From Hymenolepis diminuta (lineage: Eukaryota; Platyhelminthes; Cestoda; Cyclophyllidea; Hymenolepididae), in NCBI GenBank assembly GCA_900708905.1, contig CAADRB010000004.1:4378180-4442179 (forward strand): a stretch of 64,000 nucleotides of DNA, read 5' to 3'. A model generated the notes under the pieces. The model saw only the letters and a program-made list of their open reading frames with translations. It searched no databases and was not told the DNA's origin. Position 1 is the stretch's first letter. Each line of letters starts with the position of its first letter. This document shows positions 12,171 through 24,000 of the stretch, piece after piece. The position numbers and the translations under genes are program-made.

Positions 12171-12760
12171 ATGCTGGAATGTACCTGCTTATGGCAGTCG
12201 CCATTACATTTTGCTGAATTTTCTGCTGATCAGAATTTTAAAAGAAGAAATTACACTGTTGTCAATTATAGAGAAAATAAGCCGTTTTCAACTAATTATA
12301 GCATCGTTTCGGCTCTTAAACTCGCTACCAAAATTTGGAAATTAAATATTCACAGTTTGTTACTTAACGCACATAATAAAGTGTTTAGTCTCAAGACGAA
12401 ATTAATCGACAAAGGATTGCCAATAATTTCGATTGGAGGGGAAAATCAACTTGTATCTATGTCAAATATTTCCTGTAAAAAAACTACTTGATTCTATTTA
12501 TTTCGAAATTATAGGCGCGAATTGCTTTCAGTGAGCAATTTGATCGGTTGAATAAAATGGAAGAAAGCTTGTTCTCGGTTGATTCTAAAATATCTCGTGA
12601 AAAAATGACATTTAAAACAGCATTCAATTTCGCTGGCAGAATGATGTCAAAGTTGTATGATGTTTCCCTAGCACTTTCCTCTTCGCGAGTCCAACTTATT
12701 GTTCCAACTGTTAGAAAGCAAATGCTACTTAAAAGAATTGGGTTCAAAAATATATCATAG
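12171..12760 (+). CDS. Candidate small gene of unknown function, two exons
   Basis: Proposed join 12171-12452 and 12515-12760, giving 175 residues. The first part ends IISIGGENQL at a gtatct donor in phase 0. After a 62-bp intron ending aaattatag, the second opens in phase 0 with ARIAFSEQFDRLNKMEESLF and ends RIGFKNIS before TAG. The evidence is two long frames meeting in phase across a short intron with usable splice sites, and a mixed, charged, protein-like composition. An in-frame stop (12164-12166 region and above) precedes the ATG. I recognise no family, and see no signal peptide or membrane segment. The true 5' end may lie upstream (see 11688). It could be a pseudogene. Confidence 0.35.
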
Positions 12761-15328
12761 ACAGTACTAAATATATACTAAAATACAAGTTAGCCTAGTT
12801 TAATTCTATTCAAACGACTGCATTGGAGAAATATCAACAAGACTGAGCAGATAATATTGAGTGAACGGGTGAAAATATTTCTGTCAAAGTTCTAAAGCAT
12901 ATTCTCTTAACGTCTGCCACCTTCAAATAGGTAATTTGTCCCCCTTTAACGAATTCGTTATATTTGAAATGCAACTCGAAATGTTATTTATGTGTGTTTT
13001 TAAAATCTATTTAACCAGTTGGAATCATATTTGCTGTAGAGGTCAGAAAATCAAAATTTGTACCGTATGAACATGTGCATTGTTTATATTCTGGCAATAT
13101 TGTTGATATCCACAATAAGTCACAAAAAATTTACGATGCTTTATCTGAGAAGATTTGTGGGGAATAATGCGCTAAATAAATGAAATAATTTGAATTTAAA
13201 AATCATCCTATTTTTATTACGCTCCACTTTAAACGGGAGTAGTTCTAGCTAATATTTCCCTCCTTCACAGACACCAATAAAATCAGCTTGGCACTGAGTA
13301 AGTCGGAACAGAATTAGATCAAAATTTTCCCACGAAATATAGTCTGTTAATTATCAGTAGAAGATGCACATTTGTTTTTCTTTCCTTTCTTCAAGTCACA
13401 TTTCTATATTTCAAGCTCTAGCAAGCCGAAATTATAAAAAGAGAATAGTCTAGTCTTAAGACAGGAACTATTGATTCTATTTTGAGTTATTAAATCCGTT
13501 CCATCCATGTAGACAGTGAGTCTGATTCTAGCTCCTTGCCACATATTTAGATTGAAATCCTAGTAAATAAGAAAAGTGGAATAAAAAAATAATTTCAATG
13601 TTCGTCCAAAATATGCAATGAAATTCATTGCGTAGTCAGCTTAATACAATTCGCATAATATGAAATAACCTTCATTTAATATTACGAATCATATTGGAGA
13701 GTTGCATATCTGATAGATGGGATGAATTTGTAATTCTATATTATGAGATGGTAATGTAACTAGTTTCTTTACCATGAAAAGGCTTTGTTGATATTGAAAG
13801 GAAAAGAGAGCGAAGATTAATTTTATATTTCGAAATGAAACTATTTTATTAATTCTTCTTTTCCAGTCATAAAAATTACATAAAATGAAATTAAAAATAA
13901 CGATTCGCGTCCCTGAACGTACATCAAAATTTGTGAATGTCACTCGTCTTGGGGAAGAACAAGAAACACTACATAATTTGCCATAAACACTAAATTACAT
14001 GACATTTTTCATGTACCAAGTATAATTTAATCTCTGTCCCATACTTTTACAGACAAATTCACTGTACAATATCCTCATCCAAAGACTGTTCATTCAGTCG
14101 CATTCACGGACTAATAAAGTTTGCACTCCTCGAGCTCTTTCGTTGCTATAGTCCATCTATTGCATGTTAGTGTCGATATCGCCTGTTTATTATGAAAAAA
14201 AGTGGTGATCTACTATGTTCATATTAAAATGCGTTATATTTTAACCTTATTTGATCAAATCTAAAAAAGAAGTTAACTGTAAGTGAGATAGAAATTTGAT
14301 CAAATAATTTTTGAGTCGACCTAGGGAAACTCGAGGGTACGTTAAAATATAAATCAAGTAGTGCTGTACTTAAGTAAATAAAGAGAAATTTTTCCTTATA
14401 GGTTAATAATACACTACTGACAATTGTTGATCATATTTCAATAAGTGGAACATGATATGTAGATAAATATTCCAGTCTATTAAATTAATAAAAATCGTGG
14501 CAATTTTATTTGATAAAATTTAAATTTGTATTTTTGGGTAATTATTTCCCATATAACATTAACCGGTTTAGTCGTCCAAAATGTGCAAAATGTAGATTTT
14601 CATCATGGCTGGAAAATATTAATAAATTTTATTTTTATCTGCATAAGAGTGAAAATTTTATCTATTTATTGTTTGTACTGATTTTAAATTTGTTTGATAA
14701 CAAGGTAATGCATTTAATAAATCGTTTTATTTCATCAATCACTATCGCAATATTATCTTGTCTGTCTGCACGGTTTTAATGGTGAAGTTTCCATCAATAC
14801 TTTATAACCGGCATAGGGTAATTTAGTAAAAATAACTTTTAGGTGATTTAATATAATTCAATAGGAGTAATCCTTTGTAATCATTTTGTAAGCATTTTGG
14901 CAGTTAACCATAGTTTGCAGTAAACTCTTTCCACTCAATAACTCCTTTGTTCTTGCCACTCTGGGCATAGCCTAGCCAATTTTCGGGCAAATTTATACTA
15001 AAGGACTCTGCTGAAGGCTACTTGTACGTGTCAGCGATTAGTTGGACTTCTTAAGAGTACTACTAAGGCTTAGCAAAAGGCTTATTTGTGTAGTATACGC
15101 TACAGAGCTCAGCGAGACTTCAAAGCTACTTTTCTGTATTGTCAATCTGCTCCAGCTTTGATTTAGTTCTGAAGTTCATATTCATAAAACATTTCCTCTT
15201 TATTCCGTCGAACAGCCCTGAGTTTGGAATAAGCAAATGAAGAGCGTATCCTCTATCCCAAATAATAAGAAGAATTCGACATAAAGTGCTTTGATGCTAT
15301 GTGAACTTGTAGTCACTATTACCAATAC
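12761..15328. other. Gene-free AT-rich sequence
   Basis: I see no exon with splice context, no RNA gene and no clear repeat. Open frames such as 13689-13943 (minus) and 14510-14779 (plus) are AT-rich and have no family resemblance. Confidence 0.4.
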
Positions 15329-15530
15329 CTGCATTTGCAGTTGAGTTTTCAAAAAATGGGATTCGCAAAACATCAAACAATAACTTTCGCGTCGATCTGG
15401 CAAATCGTCCTTCACTACTGTTATCGGTAATTCGGTACAATCTGGAAGAAGTAAACATTTAAGAGTTCTGTTTCGATCATCTTTGATAGTTATGCCTTTC
15501 CCGTCCCATCTTTTCTCAAATACCAAATCC
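15329..15530 (-). CDS. Orphan candidate exon of unknown protein
   Basis: On the minus strand a frame opens after a ccctgaag acceptor-like site (its only upstream stop lies within the presumed intron), reads GDLVFEKRWDGKGITIKDD and onward with PDCTELPITVVKDDLPDRRE and ESHFLKTQLQMQ, and closes in phase 0 at a good CAG/gtattg donor. Composition is much more protein-like than the surrounding frames. I found no neighbouring exon in a matching phase, so the gene model is incomplete. It could be a relic of a gene or retroelement. Confidence 0.25.
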
Positions 15531-17414
15531 CTTCAGGGTCATACAAACACATTTGTGAACAATAAATCGATCATGGATTACACACAGCAAATATACGTTA
15601 ATCACTCCCCACTTCATTTAACTGTATAAATTTTTTGTCAATTGATTGGTTTTCTTATTTACATATTAATGACCCGACTAATAATAATACTATTTTGCAT
15701 TGTTAATTCTATTCTATTAGTAGGAATTATTCCCTAGGACAATTCCGCTAGCAGTTTTAACGTTAGAGCACATTTTCGTAGTTGCGATACCGGAACTACA
15801 GCACAAAACACTAGATAAACGAAAACCAAATACTGATTACTTAAAGATATTTGATGTTACTTAATTTGGTCTAAGTAGCGAGTAAACAAATAATAATTAA
15901 GGAGAAAATGGGAAAATATCCATTTGAGATAATTTGCTTGAAATTTGATACACTTTAAGTAAAAATACCGAGGGAGGATAACACTATGAGTAATATTTAA
16001 CTTGCCTTTATGTACTCTGGGTGCCGTTGTAGTTCGAACATCTATACTCAACTGGAATCTGGGTGTCAGGAGGGCCTATGAATAGGAACAAACTATTTAT
16101 CATCATGAAATATAGTGAAATATTTAGGAATAATTAGGTAGATAAACAATAACATAAATATTTTGGGTCAATAGCTACTTAAGATAGGGAAATTTGATTG
16201 GAAAATGATATGTTAAAAAGGAATCGAATGGAAAACTTGCATGGGGAAATTAAATGACAATATGCACAGAATTATTTAACAGTCAGCAAGATAGAACATC
16301 ATCAAAATTGTTCTGTCCATCAAAATTATCATTATCATATATTGAGCTTCTTTTTGGATCACACTGTCCTTTTAGATCGTGCTATTATATGAGGAAAAGA
16401 GGTATCCTTACATGACTTCCATTTTTTTATCAAATGAGTATTTAATCTCGCACTTGTTCGTATGAATGAATATTGAATTCTGCTTGGTGTTGAACGACAG
16501 ATTTGTAGGAAGATTGATGGCATTTAGTTACTATTGTTTCTTCTTCTCTTCCCTCGTAAAATAAAGGGAATTTAGTGGCTTTGTTTCTAATGGGATTTAA
16601 TGCACAAACGATTGGGATTTGATCAATAATTGTATACTTTTATTACATTTGCAAATCAGCTGACTCCCTAAATGAGAATTTTTAGTATTTTTAGCACTTA
16701 ATGAGATCTAGTTTTTCAAGTGAGTTCTCAAGTAATATCCGCAATTATGCCGAAATTCTTTCCTGCCTTTGACAAATTGCTACACAAACAAGAATGATAA
16801 TGAAGGTTATGCTTTTTAAAAATTAAACATAATTTATATTTAAATTAACTGAGTGAATCATATGCTTTTTGATAACAAATGGAACTCGTCTCGCAAAAAG
16901 ACGTTATACACATATTAGTCGAGTTTGAGGTCTAAGTTGAGGGTCTTTTTAGGTAAACACACGAACGAGATATGGAAGTTATGACTTCGAAATTCATTTT
17001 ACTCAACAACAATCCATAAGGATGTAAAAATCAATATTCTTTTATGCATCGCGCTGAAAATAAGGTTAGAAGTTGAGAGCAAAATAATAAGCAGAAATCA
17101 TTAAAATATTTATTCCTAAAAATCCTGGAGTAATGATGGCTAATGCATCTAGATAAATGGTTTCAAAGTTTTAACGATAACAATTAACGAATCGACAAGT
17201 TCATTTTCACTGCTTCAGCTAGTCAAGTGTTCGAAATTTATCTAACTCTTAAAAATATTTATTAAAGAAAGATTTAATTCTGTATTTTTTAATTATCTCA
17301 AAAATCATCTCTTTGAGAAGTGTTTTACATTTTTACTTTGTCTTCATGCTTAAAGTCTCTGGCGCACCAAATAAATGAGTTGTAGACTTCGCTGATTGGC
17401 TATTAAAAAGAATA
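15531..17414. other. Upstream flank of DIP2
   Basis: About 1.9 kb of AT-rich sequence before the DIP2 start. I see no convincing core promoter. The DIP2 frame has an in-frame stop (TGA, 17376-17378) 36 bases before its ATG, so the coding start is bounded. Confidence 0.4.
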
Positions 17415-18066
17415 ATGGGAGATGCTAATCCCTTAAATATGGATCCTGAATTGCAAAAGAAATTGGTTGAATTAGACAAAGAATTAGCCGAAGGTTTGTT
17501 CAATTCACGAAATAATAATTTTGAAACAATTTTTTCCAGATGATATGCTACATATTTCTTTTTTGTCATCTGATATTTTTTCGCAACTCATTTTTATGGA
17601 GGTCTCACGTCTATAATAGTATTTCAGTTGTGTTTTAATTGAAGTCAAAAGAATTATGCGTATATTTTTTTGTATCCATTACAGATGTTTCAATCTTTTT
17701 TTTTGTTTCAGGTGACATAACTGAAAAGGGATATCAAAAGAAGAAAGCAAAGATTCTCGAACGATTTCACGTTCATTATTACGAAAGTGTGTCATTTTCA
17801 CTAATCTAAACCTAATGCTTTTAGTTTATGCAACTTCTTAATTTTCTATACCAGTCGAATTTTATTCACACTTTTAGTAGTGGCATTTATTTCTGCTCTT
17901 TATTTAGACACCAGAGACTCCGGTTTCGTGCATGCCTCCAATCCTTATCTTCCTCCAGCTGGAAGTAGTCGGCCTGACTCCCCCATCGCTGATCCTTCAA
18001 CTCCCGACCTTGTTCGACGCTCATCTCACCATCGCTATGCTCGGGATGAGGTTCGCTACAGATCGG
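17415..18066 (+). other. DIP2 exons 1-3: DMAP1-binding region
   Basis: Starts MGDANPLNMDPELQKK, then LVELDKELAEG across the first intron into DITEKGYQKKKAKILERF. The alternation of acidic and basic helical residues ending in EGDIT-KGY-KK is the hallmark of the DMAP1-binding domain at the N-terminus of DIP2. The ATG at 17415 is first in frame after a stop; a second Met is at residue 9. Exon 3 carries a Pro/Ser-rich tail ending RDEVRYRS, which matches the conserved RYRS before the following helix. Confidence 0.88.
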
Positions 18067-21000
18067 GTAAATCTCTCTTTATATTTTGGAACATGTGTGC
18101 TGTGAATTCAATCTGTCTTTTTACTTGGTTTGATCCAGATGGCCTCATTTGCTAATCAGATATGAAGATCGTTATTTCTCAGGGTTTGTGACTGCATATT
18201 GACTGTCAGACTATTCGCTCTTAGAGGTTCGCCCCAAGCCTTAGCTCCTTATAATTATTGTTGCTATGACCCGCTCAGAATTGAGGATTTATTAAAAAGA
18301 ACTAGCAAGGTGTTGAAAAGGAATATTTTGAGGAATTTCAGCAAATAGTTGCACATTCTTTGTGATATTATGTTTGATTTTTCACTAAAATATTACACTA
18401 TTTGCTTGGTTCCTCTGCTTTTCTATTTCGAAATCGTATTTTGTAACGCAGATGAGGGGGGTTTTCAGATTAACTATGCTCGCTATTGGCTATGCAAAGC
18501 TTTAAATATTGACTTTATAAACTTTAATTTCCTTTATGGTTCTCTATTTGTTCTTGTTCTTAACTCCAAATCAGTTCTTTTTATACCCTAAAATATGCCA
18601 TAAAACATGCGAAAGTGCTTCAGTTTGTGTTGTTTATTTTTCGAAGGTGAATTTAAAGGCTTCTTGGCCCATTTTTGCTCCTGCTATTTTCTTGATCATC
18701 GACAATTCCAGTTATTTCTGTTGTCTTGCTTCACTGGGGTCATATGTCTGACCGTGTTTACGGGAATATAAAACGATGTCTCAACATTTTTTGCAAATTA
18801 ACGATTGACAATGACAAATAGTTATTTTTTAAGAGGTTTGGAGTAAAAGCCATTTATCTACCAGAACGACTGCAACAGAAGTTCATATAGTTCATATTTT
18901 CTAAGATATGGACGTTTTTAATTGAATTTGTGTTTATTGAAACTCTAAGCACAGTTTCGGAATCGATATGGAGAACTTCATGTGTAATCTTTAGTATCTT
19001 TTGGCTTAACGCAAGTCGCTTTTTTGATTTTAGTTGTTACCCTTTTTCAGTTGATGCAACAACTACAATCGCGGGATGTAATCTTTCTTCATTTATAAAC
19101 AAAAGATTAGTTAGCGATTGCTATAATACACTTTCGTTTAATTAGGGCTTTGCAGATCATAAGCAAATCGGCGCTTTCTGTTAGCTATGAGCTTTTAATA
19201 TTGTCACAAGAGGCGAATTTCACTTACGGTCAAAAATAGAATATAATCTTTTCAAATCCATCGGTATAAGCACTTTCTGTTACTTATTTTGATGGTATTC
19301 TGGATCTATTTTGATTAATTATTCGCATCTTATGACCATCTTATCGATCAGCGTTATTGTGATTGGTCATTCTCTTCGCTGGATGTGCATCGATGCGGGT
19401 CGGCCTCGTGACCTCTGACTTGACAGACATGCACGTTGACTACCAATCATTGATATGAGATGATTAATCTCTAAATTGGGATTAAATATGATCATTTTGA
19501 TGTATGCATTGCTAGACAGACACTCGCAAACCTATGTTACTTAATATTACTTTCAAAAAGAACTCTTAATGTGTTTAATGTGGATGATCGTTTTTACCTG
19601 TCTTATGTCAATTAACAAATGCGCAATTGGCGGAATCATTTTAATCCACCTTGCGAGGTCCTTTAATTTGCATAAATGATCGCTCTTCACTGCATTCCAT
19701 CTGCTTGCATTCCTCCGACAGTTTATCTCTCTGATTCTCTTTGTCCTTTGTTTATTTTAATTAATGGTGAAGCACCTCTCTTTTTACCCATCACATCTTT
19801 GTATATTCACATCGGTCATAATAATTTTAATTCTCACAATCTGCAAAACTCTGAATGGAAATATATCTAACATCGTACGATTGAATTTTTACAATTCTGT
19901 TCTCTCTCTGTTCAATACCTACGTCTGTTTCTTTACCAATATCTCTCTTTATATCTTATCATTAAAAACATAGGGAATCTTCCATTAAGGATCACCAACT
20001 TATGAAGTCATTTTATTACTACAGACTCCAGTGTTTGCCTGTTTTATGGATAGTTGTCTGCATTAGTAGCTACGTTGGATCATAAATCACGATGAAGTCT
20101 CAATTTTCATCAACTGAGTGCTAAAGCAAAATTCCAAGTGTATCAGTGTGTGTCAGTTTTTATTATCGTTTTTTTGTGTTTGCTGCTTTTCCTAAGCTTC
20201 GAAATTTATTATCTATCGTATTAGCCGGAAGATGCATTTTTAATTGTCTTTGTGTTTAATTAAAGAGGATTTAAGCATTAATCTCAAAATTTATGATGGA
20301 AAGCGCAGGATATATGGGAGAATTCGTTTAATTTTAGGCCTGCACTAATGGTAAGTAGGTTAAGTGCAAGAGGGTACCAAATTATGTAGAATAATAAAAA
20401 AATCGAACTTTTTCATAATGTGTGCAACCTTAAGTATTCCAGAAACACTGTGGTCTATTATCCATAGTTTCAATCGGGTTAGATTTGTGATGATGATTTT
20501 GAGACTCAAATGACCGAACACATTGGTTAAAACTGCAGAATAAAACTGATTTTAGCTGAAAATAATCAGTAAATGATAGCACTTTCCATAACTCATTTTC
20601 GATAAATTAGTAGCATCCTCGGGTCTCTTTAATGCATACCTCGCAGTCAGCTAATCCGTTCTTGATCGGTATGGTTGATCATGTTTAAAACTGAATTCGC
20701 ACTATTGATTATCAAATTAGTGACTCGAAATTTGACAAATCGCATGTTCGATAGTCTTCACTTTACATTTACTTTTCTTATTTAAGGGTTTGTGCACTAG
20801 CTAGGGCGTCTTATCGAATCAGAAGTACCTATATAATTTGAAAACTTCTATTGACGTATAGAGTCGTCGTTTATACACATATAACTTGACTGAACGACTT
20901 CTTACATTTCTAAATATAAATCAAGACCATCTAATAATTGTGATATAATTATTTCTCAATAGTAGTGCCATACTAGCTTATACACTCATTTCTATATTCA

Positions 21001-24000
21001 TAAACGTATCTCTTCATTCAGAAATTAACATGATTGTTCTCTGACTGAAAAATTAAAATGTTTTAATTCTTTTTAATCCTAATGGCAAGTGTGGTAAATT
21101 CTCTAATAGATATATTGGTAGTGTCAGAACTCATATAACTGAATATTTCACTTCTTACTAGACATAATAGTGTTAGAGGAGTGAGATATTATATTTGAGA
21201 ACATTAAATCATTGAAAATATCTTCGACAATTGCGCCAACGTTTAAGTTTTATGCTTTATTACGAATGGAAATCGACCAATCTACCTCTATCTCATGTTG
21301 AATTGAGATTAAACGATTTCATTTTCCTGTAATACAGTCCTCTATTTAACTAATAACTTTTTCCAATTCGCGCGTCTTGTCTTTTGCTGTGTGCTTACTC
21401 ATCCAGTTAGAATATGCCATTGTTTAGTGACTGCAAAAATGACTAATGTCCGCTTTAGTGCTATTCGCTGTCTACTTATATGTGAATTCCTCTTATTTTG
21501 CTTTCTCTTCAGAAATTCGTGAAGAAGCTGTGAAGGAGGCACTGCAAAATGATCCCCTTGTCTGTCTAGATTCCGTTCGACCCAGCAAACGACGACAGCC
21601 CAACAGTTGCATCCCTGAACCTGGTCCCTCCCATGCCAGAAGTATGTGTCTCTCACTTTACTTACACTTCCCCTTACTCAATTTGACTTAATAAGGCATT
21701 TTATCGGTTCTATTTCCAGGCGAAAGTGGATCAGAAAGCAGTTTCGGCACTAATTCTTCACAGAGACATCATCATCAAATCTCAATTCCTGTTCAACCTC
21801 CCACTGTGGTAAGTAGGAAAAGTAAAAATAGCAGCAGTATTAGAGGTTACTCATAGCTCTTGGCTAGAGTATTACGATTAGTCATCGTGAACTATTTTTC
21901 GCGCACACTGCTACTGACATATTTAGGGGTATTATGCCTAACCCGATTGACGACTTTCTTGCCGCTTGCCTGACTGGATGAATCATTTGGCGTGTTAAGG
22001 CACCTCCTTTGTGTTCACTACATGAGAAATGGCTATGTTCGCATTTTCTTCAATGTGATCGGAAAGTGAACTGACCATGAATTATTTCATGCACACAACA
22101 TTGGATTGCAGTTCCTAAGGATTTGTTCATGAAGAAAATGATGCTATATGGTCGAATGGGAAAAGGAAATTGTAGAGGTAAATTCTCACAGTTAAGTAGT
22201 CAAATCTCTTAAATCTAGCGCATGGAGTTCACTGTTGATGCAAGATGAAGTAGTGCGTGTTGGTTGAAGGAATTGCACAGATAAAACAGTTAAGAGATAG
22301 GAAGAAAGCCGTTCCATTCTCAGAGAACTGTCATTTACGTCTGATGGGGAGTGTTTTTTACTTAAAAAGTAGTATTCGTACTTGGGAGTTCCTTAATACT
22401 CGGAATTGTCGGCTGTTAAATGACATCTTTGCGTCTACTTATAGATAACGTCTACATAATTTAGTTTTAGCGTAGGTGCAGCATGATCCAGAATTTCGTT
22501 GACAGTAAGTGTTGGTTTCGCCTCATTTAAAGTACCAGATGTATAAGCTTTCAAAGGGATCTGCAAGATATACTACTGAGTGATTTCTTTCGCAAGAGAA
22601 TAGCTTTAAATAGATGTTTAGTACCAAGATATCTTAATGAGTAGTATGAATGGCTCCATCTCTATTGGATGGACGAAAAACAACTCTCTATAAAGATGTA
22701 ACGTTTTCGCTCAAAACATCTTGATGCATCATTTTCAAAGTAAATGCTTGTGTGAATGCGAAGACCTTTAAGGGCTGTCGCGCAAAATTGACATTCGGCT
22801 CTATAGTGTTGTTTCGAACCATATGCGAAAGTTTTGATGAAATGCAAATTTCAAATAAAATATATGATTTTAAGTCCTGTGTTTATGATTCATGATTAAT
22901 TTAGTTGGTTGGTCACCCTGTACATAAATATATCGTGGTTTTAGGAATGAAGTAAATGGATCTTGACACTGTGACTCATTAGCCCAGGTGTCATGTTTTT
23001 TTGTTCTTGTGCAGTCCCAACAGCAGAGCCGGTTTTTGGAGAGCGCCGAAGTCTTTCACAAAATGTCTGATCCTACACCGGCCACAAAGCTGGCCAATTT
23101 GCGGATCACTGATGAAACTTTGCCCATCACCACCACCCCGCCTGCCAACTCTATCACTGCCAATGCCTCTTCTGCTGTCTCTGCTGCTGCTCCGCCTTTG
23201 CTTCCTCGTATTCAGCAACAACAGGCTTTTATCTCTGCGGACAATATTCATCCTGCCTCCGGTGAGTTAAGCTCTTTTGTTCTATTTTTCTGTTTATATT
23301 GGATATTGTCAGGCTTGCTTATGTTGGTCTTTAAAGTCAACAGTTTGATGGGGCTTTGATCCATTGAATCTTGGACATGATCTTAACTGTCATGACTATT
23401 ATTGTCCATCAGATTTTCTTCATCGTTGGTTAATTACGTTTTTCCCTTATTTTTTCTAATTATCAAAGATTGAGAAATACACTCAGGGCAGAATGGTCAA
23501 ACGCCACTATGGTATTCCGTATTCCATAATACCGTTTAATAAATTGCATTGTGAACCGAAATTATTGTAAACCAAAAGGACTAAAACCGAAATGTTTACA
23601 CAAAATAAAAAAAACATTCATAGATGACTCACAATAGTGCGGGCGATCAAACTGAAGTGGATGGAATAGTGTTTCAATGCTTAAAATTATAGAACTGTAG
23701 ATCGCATCATTGATATTCGATGATGTGGCGAAGTAGATTGTATCAAGACACTCTGAAACTATTTCATTGAAATTCGAGATCATTAGAGATCTTTTTTTTT
23801 TCTTTGGGTTTTCTGCGCATTTTTACCAATTTTAAATTAAAATTTATCAATTAGACTCACTAATAGTCCTTGTGTGATCTAATTCAATCCCTTGAAAAGC
23901 TTCCCAAGCAAATTCAACAACTCCCTGCTGATATCTATAATTCACGATGGTAACATGCACATAAGAGAAAGTATTAGCTTTTCCGACACCGGACTCACTT

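Noticed and set aside
15857..16051. Minus-strand stretch with an exon-like ATG frame (MFELQRHPEYIK) and a gcaagt donor
   Set aside because: Only 36 bases between usable sites, and its phase does not join the candidate exon at 15329-15530.
22991..23251. Minus-strand ORF of 86 codons rich in Arg and Gly
   Set aside because: It is the antisense shadow of DIP2 exon 6.
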